Assembly: GCA_028824715.1 (NCBI GenBank)
Contig: JAPPCV010000114.1
Coordinates: 1 to 64,000 of the forward strand
DNA from: Boseongicola sp.
GTDB lineage: Bacteria; Pseudomonadota; Alphaproteobacteria; Rhodobacterales; Rhodobacteraceae
Direction: 5' to 3'
DNA: 64,000 bases
Within the stretch, counting starts at the first letter, position 1, and the number at the start of each line of letters is the position of its first letter. Under the pieces are notes generated by a model. The model worked only from the letters and a program-made list of their open reading frames with translations. It did not search any database and was not told the DNA's origin. This document shows, piece by piece, positions 29,070 to 36,251 of this stretch. A program made the translations under genes and the position numbers.

Positions 29070-30070
29070 GGCGCGCCCAGGCGAACCCTCGGGTCGAGGA
29101 GGGGATAGACGAGATCCAGCACCAGCGTCACGAAGCAGATAGTCAGGACAAGGATCATGACGATGCCGTACACCGTGAAGTGGTCAGCGCCACGCACGGC
29201 CTGCAGGAGCAGGTTGCCCAGGCCCGGGTAGGAAAAGACGATCTCGACAAGTATGGCGCCGGTCACCACCTGTCCCAGCGCCAGTCCCAGCGTCGTCACC
29301 TGGGGAAGCATCGCGTTCCGGATCCCGTAGCTGAAGAACATGCGCCGGTCGCTCAGGCCGCGGGCGCGGGCGAAGGTCATGTAGTCTTGGCCTGCGACGG
29401 TGACCATCATGCCCCGCATGGCCAGGGCCCAGATGCCGATCGACGAAAGGACGATCGATGCGGCCGGCAGGCTGGCGTGGTAGAGGACGTTGAACGCAAA
29501 GTCCAGGTCCCAGCTTGGCAGCACCAGGGGAGAAAAGCCGCCGCCGGTCGGAAACCAGCGCAGCTGATACCCCAGGAAGAAGATCAGCAGGAGGCCGACC
29601 AGGTAGAAGGGGACGGCGGCGAAGACCATCATGAGCGGCATGAGCGTGCCGGTCACGGCGTTTCTCCGCCATACGGCGAACGCCCCCAGGAACGACCCGG
29701 CCAGGAAGGCGATCAGCGTGGTCGTGACCATCAGCCCGATCGTCCAGGGAAGGGCCTGCCCGATCAGGGTCCAGACACGCGTCGGGAAATAGGCGATCGA
29801 ATACCCGAAATCCAGGCGCATCATGTCCCAAAGATAGTTGAGATACTGCTCCCAGATCGGCAAGTCGAGCCCGAAGCGCTCGTTGTAGCTGGCGATCATG
29901 GCACTCAGGGCTTCGGCACTCATCGTTCCACCGGAATCCCCCAGCTGCGCCAGCCGCTCGGCGATCGGATCGCCGCCCGAAAGTCTCGGCAGGAAGAAAT
30001 TGAGCGTTGCGGCGCCGAAGAAGACAAGGCCCGTCAGGACGAGTCTCTTCAGGATCCCGGAAAGGTTCAT
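29066..30070 (-). CDS. ABC transporter permease (DppB type)
   Basis: The 334-residue protein begins with an OppB-like first helix (ILKRLVLTGLVFFGAATLNF) and has six membrane segments. The conserved DYMTFARARGLSDRRMFFSY loop precedes the last helices and would contact the ATPase. It lies 117 bp after the binding-protein gene, with a strong hairpin in between, and overlaps the next permease by 4 bp. Confidence 0.93.
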   Translation of the reverse strand: MNLSGILKRLVLTGLVFFGAATLNFFLPRLSGGDPIAERLAQLGDSGGTMSAEALSAMIASYNERFGLDLPIWEQYLNYLWDMMRLDFGYSIAYFPTRVWTLIGQALPWTIGLMVTTTLIAFLAGSFLGAFAVWRRNAVTGTLMPLMMVFAAVPFYLVGLLLIFFLGYQLRWFPTGGGFSPLVLPSWDLDFAFNVLYHASLPAASIVLSSIGIWALAMRGMMVTVAGQDYMTFARARGLSDRRMFFSYGIRNAMLPQVTTLGLALGQVVTGAILVEIVFSYPGLGNLLLQAVRGADHFTVYGIVMILVLTICFVTLVLDLVYPLLDPRVRLGAP

Positions 30071-30143
30071 GGCCCTTCCCAGGCCATGCCTGTCGCGGAA
30101 CCGGCGGATCGAACATCACGCACGACCCTGGCATTCCGGAGGG

Positions 30144-30179
30144 GTCCGGCGGGCAGGTTCGCCGCCTTGCCCGCCGGAC
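30144..30179 (-). promoter_or_regulatory. GC-rich hairpin between the binding-protein and permease genes
   Basis: Perfect 12-bp inverted arms (GTCCGGCGGGCA / TGCCCGCCGGAC) enclose a 12-base loop, beginning 8 bases after the binding-protein stop. There is no following T-run, so it is not a classic terminator. Hairpins at this place in binding-protein operons commonly protect the upstream mRNA from 3' decay and so raise the binding-protein level above that of the membrane parts. Confidence 0.6.
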
Positions 30180-30187
30180 ACGGGTGC

Positions 30188-31960
30188 TCAGTTCCCCACG
30201 CGTTCCAGGTTGAGGAACAGGTAACCAGCCTGGCCGGTAATGTACCAGAACGCGGGCTGGATGTACGGGTTCTCTGCACTTGGGAAATTCCTCCAGTAGG
30301 TCTGGTTCATCGGAATGCGATGGTACCACTGGCTGAGCGGAGCTTCCATGGCAGCCGCGTACCACAGGTCCATCGCCTCGGCGAACACGTCCAGCGCCGC
30401 CGGATCGCCGTCCGCGAACGTCGCGAATTCGTCCACCAGCGCGGAATACGCCTCGTTGCACCAGCGCGCGATCGCCCGGCTGACGATCCCGCTGTCCAGC
30501 GGGAACGCATTGTCGCAATGGTAGAGCCGCAGCGTCTCGAGCGGCGAGTCGATCGACCCGTTGTGACCAAAGATCCCGATGTCGTACTGGCCGGTGAACA
30601 GCTTCTTCGGCGTTTCCGGGGACGAGGCGAAGCTCACGTCGAATCCGGCGTTCCGCAACAGCTGGATGACGACTGGCCCGACTGCCCGCTTTGGCGGTAT
30701 CACCTGGACCTCGTAGGAGATCCGCTGGCCGTCCCTGGCCCAGAAACCGTCTGCGTCCTTCCGGTAGCCGGCGGCTTCCATCAGCGCCACGGACCCTTCT
30801 GGATCGAACTTCGCGGCACCATGCCTGTCCGCCGCCGCCTCGGACAGCTCGATGTACGGCAGGAGCGGAGCATAGGCGGGGAACGGCGTCCGGGAGGTCT
30901 CGGACGCCCCGGTATAGGCCACCGCGATCAGCCTTTCGCGGTCGATCGCCAAGTCCATTGCGCGGCGAACGGCCTTTTCGGGCAGGTTGTCGGACTGCAT
31001 GTTGAAATACAGCGAGCTTTCCCACCAGTCGAGGCTGCCGTAGGGATTGGCGTCGCCGCTGAAGGTCGTCACTTTCGGGTTCTGGCGCATGATGTTCCGG
31101 ATCAGCGCCGCGGTCGGGAAGTCCATCGTGATGTCGGCGGCGTTCGTCGCGATCAGCTGGGCGCCCCGGTCGGTGTTCACGAACGGGATCCCGACGATCC
31201 GCTCCATCTGCGGCGGCGCATGGAAGCCGGTTTCGGCGGCCCACCAGCCGTCGCGGCGGTCCATGAAGATCTGCGTGGGCGAGGAGACGACGAGCGTCCA
31301 GGGTCCCGTCGTCACGGGCCATCCCGCCTCCGGGTCGTAGTTCGTGAATTCGGCCGGATTTTCGGCCAGGGACCAGATGTGCTCGGGCAGCCAGAACAGG
31401 CCGTTGCCGAAGTAGTTCATCAGGAAGCGCCGGGCGTAGCGCGGCATCGGGTTCCTGAGATTGAACCGCACCGTGAGGTCGTCGACCTTCTCGGCGTTCT
31501 CGGTTACGGCCGCGAAGTCCGTCGCGCTGAACAGTTCCGCGTTCCCCGCAGCGTTCTCGAGCAGCAGGTCCGCCGTGAACACGACATCGTCGGCATTGAA
31601 CGGCTCGCCGTCGCTCCATTTCACGCCGTCGCGCAGGGTCAGCGTGACGGTCTTGAAGTCGTCGCTGAACTGGAACCCCTCCGCCAGCCAGGGGATCTCC
31701 CTGTCCTCGAAGGCGTTGTAGTAGAACAGCGGTTCGAACATCGCCTTGATGCCGGTCCGGATGTCGGCGCCGACAAGGTAGGGATTCGCCACCGCAGGTG
31801 ACGGAAACGTCGTCTGGCCCGAGGACGGGCCGGCGATGACGAGGATGTCCTCGCGCGCGACTTCCTTGATGTCCTGGGCTTCGGCCGGCTGCGATGCCAG
31901 TAAGCTCGTGCTGGCCAGCACGGTCGCGGCAAAGGTGAGTGTCGGTCCGTTCTTGCGCAT
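30188..31960 (-). CDS. ABC transporter substrate-binding protein, family 5
   Basis: The 590-residue protein has a Sec signal peptide ending near SQPAEAQ. The family-5 (Opp/Dpp/AgpA) pattern follows: LAEGFQFSDDFKTVTLTLRDGVKWSDGEPFNADDVVFT near the front and an RRAMDLAIDRERLIAVAYTG segment in the middle. Besides peptides, this family carries sugars, for example galactosides bound by AgpA of Sinorhizobium. With dgoD and an SDR in the same operon, a sugar or sugar-acid ligand is likelier than a peptide. It lies 26 bp after the SDR gene. Confidence 0.92.
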   Translation of the reverse strand: MRKNGPTLTFAATVLASTSLLASQPAEAQDIKEVAREDILVIAGPSSGQTTFPSPAVANPYLVGADIRTGIKAMFEPLFYYNAFEDREIPWLAEGFQFSDDFKTVTLTLRDGVKWSDGEPFNADDVVFTADLLLENAAGNAELFSATDFAAVTENAEKVDDLTVRFNLRNPMPRYARRFLMNYFGNGLFWLPEHIWSLAENPAEFTNYDPEAGWPVTTGPWTLVVSSPTQIFMDRRDGWWAAETGFHAPPQMERIVGIPFVNTDRGAQLIATNAADITMDFPTAALIRNIMRQNPKVTTFSGDANPYGSLDWWESSLYFNMQSDNLPEKAVRRAMDLAIDRERLIAVAYTGASETSRTPFPAYAPLLPYIELSEAAADRHGAAKFDPEGSVALMEAAGYRKDADGFWARDGQRISYEVQVIPPKRAVGPVVIQLLRNAGFDVSFASSPETPKKLFTGQYDIGIFGHNGSIDSPLETLRLYHCDNAFPLDSGIVSRAIARWCNEAYSALVDEFATFADGDPAALDVFAEAMDLWYAAAMEAPLSQWYHRIPMNQTYWRNFPSAENPYIQPAFWYITGQAGYLFLNLERVGN

Positions 31961-31986
31961 TTTCTTCTCCCGGTTTCGGTTTTTCG

Positions 31987-32841
31987 TCAGGTTGCGGGTC
32001 GTGCCGCTCGGTCCGAGTCCTGGATGTGCGCCCCACCGGTCGCATAGAGGGTCGCCCCCGTGATGAAGGCGGATTCCGGCGACAGCAGGAGAATGGCGCC
32101 GGGGACCAGTTCCTCCGGCACGCCGGCGCGACCCATCGGGTTGGCTCGGCTCTGGATCGCCTCCCAGCCAGCCGCGTCGGCACGATGGCGTTCGTTCCTG
32201 TCCGTCGCGATGAGGCCGGGAGACAGCGTGTTCAGGGTCACGCCATGAGGCGCGTATTCAAGGGCAAGGCCCTCGATCAGGGCCCTCATGGCAGCCTTGG
32301 TCATGGTGTAGACCGGCATTCGAACCGACGGCGCGAGTTCCTGGACGCTGCCGATCGACAGGACGCGGCCGTACCGGTTCGCCGCCATCCCGGGGAGCGC
32401 GGCCTGCAGGATGGCAATGTTCGCGCGGAGGTTGAGCAGGAGCTGCCGATCGAGATCATCGTGCGTCTGTTCGACAAACGGCCTTTCGACCTGGATCGAC
32501 GCGGACAGCACGAGGCAGTCGATGCCGCCAAGCTCGCGCTCGGCCTTCCGGACCAAGGCGCGTCCGGCGCCGGTTCCCAACAGGTTCATGTCGATCGACA
32601 CCGCCCGTCCGCCGGATTCGTTCATCGTGCCGATCAGTCCTTCGCCGGCACCCGAGTGACCGGCCAGCCTGTCGGCTTCCGAGCAGTGATTGATCGCGAC
32701 ATGCGCCCCTGATGCGGCCGCGCGCAAGGCGATGGCGGCGGCAATGCCCCGGCTTCCGCCTGTGACGAGGACGCGCGCGCCTTCAAGCGAACCGTCCGCC
32801 GTCTGTCCCGTCACATGTCCCACAACGTGCATGTCCTGCAT
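31987..32841 (-). CDS. SDR-family oxidoreductase
   Basis: The 284-residue short-chain dehydrogenase/reductase is the first gene of the galactonate-type operon. The cofactor loop reads TGGSRGIA (about 27-34), with the last glycine of TGxxxGxG replaced by Ala. The catalytic Ser is in SIGSVQE and the Tyr/Lys pair in YTMTK. The usual NNAG motif is LSAS here. After oxidation of galactose, the lactone hydrolyses to galactonate, the substrate of DgoD, so an aldose 1-dehydrogenase role is a reasonable but unproved guess. A consensus -35 lies upstream at 32925-32930. Confidence 0.85.
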   Translation of the reverse strand: MQDMHVVGHVTGQTADGSLEGARVLVTGGSRGIAAAIALRAAASGAHVAINHCSEADRLAGHSGAGEGLIGTMNESGGRAVSIDMNLLGTGAGRALVRKAERELGGIDCLVLSASIQVERPFVEQTHDDLDRQLLLNLRANIAILQAALPGMAANRYGRVLSIGSVQELAPSVRMPVYTMTKAAMRALIEGLALEYAPHGVTLNTLSPGLIATDRNERHRADAAGWEAIQSRANPMGRAGVPEELVPGAILLLSPESAFITGATLYATGGAHIQDSDRAARPAT

Positions 32842-32901
32842 AGGTTTCGGCTTCGTGTTTTTGTAATTGGTCTCTATCCAAAAAAAATCATCAATAGTTC
32901 C

Positions 32902-32930
32902 ATATCATGATAGTATAGAGGCATTGTCAA
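32902..32930 (-). promoter_or_regulatory. candidate promoter with overlapping operator for the SDR-ABC-dgoD operon
   Basis: On the minus strand a perfect TTGACA -35 (32925-32930) is followed after 17 bp by TGATAT (32902-32907), a fair -10. A 10-bp palindrome, TATCATGATA at 32903-32912, overlaps the -10. Two TTGTCC direct repeats, 22 bp apart (32936-32941 and 32958-32963), lie between this promoter and the divergent regulator gene. This is the layout expected for control by the adjacent IclR-type protein. The AT-rich 142-bp region stands out from its GC-rich surroundings. Confidence 0.55.
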
Positions 32931-32983
32931 TCGTTTTGTCCAAACAGGTGGAAAGAATTGTCCGGACTTGCTAGGTTGGGCAG

Positions 32984-34642
32984 ATGACCAAGGACGGCCC
33001 TCGATCACGAACCCGGGTTCCGGAGGTGCGCGGCGCGCAAACGCTCCATCGCGGCCTCGACGTCCTGTTCGCGGTCGCCCTTGAGGTGGAGAAGCCGAGA
33101 TTCGGCGAGCTGCAGGAAAGGCTCGGAATCCCCAAGGCATCGCTGCATCGCCTGCTCGCGGCGCTCCAGAGCCGGCAACTCGTCCGCTACGACCCCCAGG
33201 TCAGAAGGTACTCGATCGGGTCGCGAGTGCTCGACCTGACACGCTCGGCGCAGGACTGTTCGGATCTCATCAAGGCGACCAGGCCTGAACTGTCCCGGCT
33301 GACTCGCCGGCTTCGCGTCCCTGCATGCCTTTACGTTCGGGACAGCGACGCCGTGTTCGTCCTGGACTTCGAGGATCCCGACGCGTCTCAGAGCAGCGTT
33401 GTCACGGTCTGGCCACGGCTGTCCATGAAGGACAGCGCCCCGGGCCACGTCATTCTGGCCGCCCTGCCGCCCGGAAGGCGTTCCGGTGCAGGCGGCCATT
33501 CGGACATCGCCCTGGCGAAGGCTCTCGGCTACACGATTCGCGCGGATGACGTCACGGGTTCCACGCGCGTCGCGTCAGCCATCCTGGACACGACAGGCCA
33601 TCCAAGCGGCGCGCTGTGCTGCGAGTTTCCGCCGGCTTCCCGTGAATCCGGATACTACCATGAATGTGGACGGGTGATTGCGGAAGCGGCCAGGCGCGCA
33701 TCGTCAAATGCATCGCTCGGCATGTCGACGCCTTACGTTGCGCCCGTGCAGGATGCCCCGACGGACGAGCGGGTCGAAGTGCTGGATACCGGGCGCGACT
33801 ACATGGGGGAGAACCCGCTTTGGGACGAGGAACGGGGCAGGCTCCATTGGCTGGACATCCTGGCGCCTGCCCTGCGATCCTACGATCCGGAGACCGCCCG
33901 TTCGGGCCGCGTCATGCTTCCCGAGATCATGGGAGGCCTCGCGCTTGAGAGGAACGGCGCCCTGGTGCTTGCCGGGCGGAAGGGACTCTACCGTTGGAAT
34001 GCGGGTCCGGGGACGACATCCCTGATGCTGGACCCGGAACCCGAGAAGCCGGACAATCGCTTCAACACGGCGTCGGTTGACCGGAACGGATGCCTCTGGG
34101 CGGGCACCCAGGCCCTGGACAACGCGCCCGGACAGGGCAACCTGTACTGCATCGATCATGACCTGACGTTCAGGATCGCCCTTCCCGGCATCGGCCTCCC
34201 GAAGAACGTGGCCTGGAGCCCGGATGGAGAGACCCTCTATATCTCGGACGGCTTCGACCAATGCGTCTGGGCCTTCGACCTGACCGACGGCAGCATGCTG
34301 CGGAACAAGAGGCGATTCATCGCGGGCAACAGCGAAGTCGGCGTTCCGAACGGCATTACGGTCGATGCCGAGGGCTGCGTTTGGGCGACCATGGTGGGGA
34401 ACTGGAGCGTCCAGCGGTTTGCCCCCGATGGCGTGCTGGAAGAGCGGATCTCGCTGCCGGTTCCAATGCCGATGAATCTCACTTTCGGGGGAGCGGACCT
34501 CAAGACGCTGTACGTGACCTCCACCTACCTGCGCCTGCCTCCCGGATTCTCCAGCCGTGCACCGCATTCCGGCAAGCTGTTGACCGTCACAACCGACGCG
34601 CGCGGCCAGCCGAAGACCCGCTTCGGGCTGGCAACGGCATGA
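32984..34642 (+). CDS. IclR-type regulator fused to an SMP-30/gluconolactonase domain
   Basis: The 552-residue fusion has an IclR winged helix at about 18-82 (LHRGLDVLFAVALEVEKPRF, PKASLHRLLAALQ) and an IclR-like effector region at about 90-240. From about 265 to 550 lies an SMP-30 beta-propeller: GENPLWDE (Glu276), NRFN (358-361), VAWSPDGETLYISD and PNGITVDAEG. Compared by eye with SMP-30 lactonases, the metal ligand Glu is kept. The Asn of SNGLAW aligns with Lys407, and the Asp of PDG is Asn456. A metal-dependent lactonase missing two ligands is probably inactive, so the domain may sense a sugar lactone or acid. It is divergent from the SDR-ABC-dgoD operon, its likely target. Confidence 0.88.
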   Translation: MTKDGPRSRTRVPEVRGAQTLHRGLDVLFAVALEVEKPRFGELQERLGIPKASLHRLLAALQSRQLVRYDPQVRRYSIGSRVLDLTRSAQDCSDLIKATRPELSRLTRRLRVPACLYVRDSDAVFVLDFEDPDASQSSVVTVWPRLSMKDSAPGHVILAALPPGRRSGAGGHSDIALAKALGYTIRADDVTGSTRVASAILDTTGHPSGALCCEFPPASRESGYYHECGRVIAEAARRASSNASLGMSTPYVAPVQDAPTDERVEVLDTGRDYMGENPLWDEERGRLHWLDILAPALRSYDPETARSGRVMLPEIMGGLALERNGALVLAGRKGLYRWNAGPGTTSLMLDPEPEKPDNRFNTASVDRNGCLWAGTQALDNAPGQGNLYCIDHDLTFRIALPGIGLPKNVAWSPDGETLYISDGFDQCVWAFDLTDGSMLRNKRRFIAGNSEVGVPNGITVDAEGCVWATMVGNWSVQRFAPDGVLEERISLPVPMPMNLTFGGADLKTLYVTSTYLRLPPGFSSRAPHSGKLLTVTTDARGQPKTRFGLATA

Positions 34643-34885
34643 TGCCGTATTCTCCTCAGTCCCTTTCGTGATGCCGGCCACGGAACGCCTCGAGAGGGTC
34701 TCCGAACCCTGCCTTTTCTTTCCGGTTTCGTGATCTCGGTTCCGGACAGACTTGCCACAGTCCTCAAGACACTGAATTCACAGACGTTCCCGCAACCGCC
34801 ACGTTCGGCCCACGCCGTCTCGCAATCATATCGACTCTTCGCGGTTTCCATCTCGCGTACCGTGCTGTCCGCCATAAGGCACCGC

Positions 34886-35442
34886 ATGGTCGGGAAGGAA
34901 CTGAAACCTTCGAAGGTGGGCCTCCTGGGCGAACTGTAAGTGGAGCTCATGCCGCACCAATGGCCTCGAACGCAGACTTGCTGGCGATAAGCCGGGAACA
35001 ACGGGTCTGCATCCAGGTGAAGACGACAGACTCCGACAAGCAGCACGGTCACTCCCAATGGCTGGGATTCGGCTATTCGACCGGATACCTGAAGGACGGC
35101 AGACGAATCTTCAATTCGAAGGACAGTCCGCTCCTGGCGTACGTCATCGTTGCCGTGAGCTACCGCCGCAACGGGTCCCGTTTCGTTGTGCTGCCGGTCG
35201 TGTGCGCGGAAAAGCTTTGCCGTTCCCATTGCGACTGCTGGCATTCCGTTCCGACACGGGCAGGGTCGGTTCGGAGCCACTCGTTTCCGATCTACCTGTG
35301 CTTCAAGGCCGAGCGAAAGGAACATGCCGCTCACCATGCAAGGATGCGCCGCAACCTGGAGGCCTTTGAGGGCAACTGCAGTGTCCTGCGCGAACCGGTC
35401 GAAAGACTGCATGATCCGCAGGCCTGGCACCTGCACCAGTGA
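34886..35442 (+). pseudogene. PD-(D/E)XK nuclease-like gene, broken by a stop and a frameshift
   Basis: The frame from ATG 34886 (AAGG upstream) reads MVGKELKPSKVGLLGEL and then hits TAA at 34937-34939 where a Tyr codon would continue GEL-VELMPHQW. About 24 bases later the sense moves to another frame; restoring one G near 34963 gives HQWASNADLLAIS. The remaining 160-codon frame contains DLLAIS...CIQVKTTDS, the beta-hairpin D...QxK core of PD-(D/E)XK nucleases, and LLAYVIVAV. Two independent lesions make a sequencing error unlikely, though not impossible. The intact relative would be a small nuclease of the kind found in mobile or restriction-related DNA. Family assignment rests on the motif only. 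Confidence 0.6.
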
Positions 35443-35464
35443 TGCCAGGCTTGATGCATCCGCG

Positions 35465-35635
35465 TCAGGCCGTCCGCACCGCGTGAGCCTTGAACCCGTG
35501 CACGGCATCTACAAACGACTCGATCTGCACGAGGAATTCGCTCGACGCGATGTCGGCGACGAGGATCGCCTGCTCCCTTCCACCGCCGCGCGAGGGATCG
35601 GCGAACATCACGAGCTTGCCCGGATACCACTTCAT
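35465..35635 (-). CDS. small protein of unknown function, coupled to the upstream gene
   Basis: The frame encodes 56 residues, MKWYPGKLVMFADPSRGGGR onward, followed by a beta/alpha pattern EQAILVADIASSEFLVQIES. Its ATG overlaps the stop of the next gene upstream (ATGA), so it is very likely translated by coupling. No family is recognised. It converges on the broken nuclease gene with 22 bp between stops. The two-gene arrangement of small coupled proteins resembles toxin-antitoxin pairs, but nothing in the sequence proves that. Confidence 0.55.
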   Translation of the reverse strand: MKWYPGKLVMFADPSRGGGREQAILVADIASSEFLVQIESFVDAVHGFKAHAVRTA

Positions 35636-36033
35636 GAACGCCTCCCGCCCGACGCCCCGTCGCCCGCCGCCGATCCTTCGCGATGCGGTAGAACCGTGTT
35701 CCCGGTCCTGTCGTCAACGGCAAACAGCGCGGCCACCCGCCTGTCCACCCCGTCGACCGCAAAGTTCACTTCGACCGTGATGCCGTGGGAGCGTCCCGGT
35801 TCCAGGGGATCCGTGCCGAAGGCGTTCCAGTGGCGAGGGACGGCCGCCCTTTCCACGACCTTGTGCGCGAACCAGATCCTGTCGTTGCAGAGCGCCTGAT
35901 CCAGCGCGATCCCGCCACCCTGGAATCCGAAGGCGACGTTCGGGATGCCGGCCCTGAGCACCCCGCGCATGCGCCGAAGAAAACCCGCGTGGGCCTTCGC
36001 AATGTCCTGTGGGCGGTGAATTGCCGTAAGCAT
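35632..36033 (-). CDS. protein of unknown function, first of a coupled pair
   Basis: The 133-residue product starts at an ATG with AGGGAG eight bases upstream, beginning MLTAIHRPQDIAKAHAGFLR. It contains a Gly-rich VAFGFQGGGIALDQALCNDR segment and a likely beta-rich second half (HGITVEVNFAVDGVDRRVAA LFAVDD). A start at 36132 would add 33 acidic residues of low confidence. There is no signal peptide or membrane helix. Its stop overlaps the start of the 56-residue gene. The family is not recognised. The neighbourhood (broken nuclease, repeat, relics) suggests accessory DNA. Confidence 0.6.
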   Translation of the reverse strand: MLTAIHRPQDIAKAHAGFLRRMRGVLRAGIPNVAFGFQGGGIALDQALCNDRIWFAHKVVERAAVPRHWNAFGTDPLEPGRSHGITVEVNFAVDGVDRRVAALFAVDDRTGNTVLPHREGSAAGDGASGGRRS

Positions 36034-36251
36034 CTTCCCTTGCTCCCTTGGTCGTGCCTGCCCAGGGCGAAGCGGCTCTTCGTCTGGCGACGCCGCTTCG
36101 TCAGGATCGATGACGGCATCCGGCTCGTCCACGTCGCGGAATGCGGCGCGGCAGGCTGATTGTCAACAGATGCCCTATTTCCACGAAACCGGAAGGAAGC
36201 GCAAATCCGAACATTCCCATTTTAGGGAAGAGACTGCCGGCTTTCCGAATT

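Noticed and set aside
30144-30179. Rho-independent terminator after the binding-protein gene
   Set aside because: The stem is strong but there is no T-run, and permease genes follow on the same strand; a stabilising hairpin is more likely.
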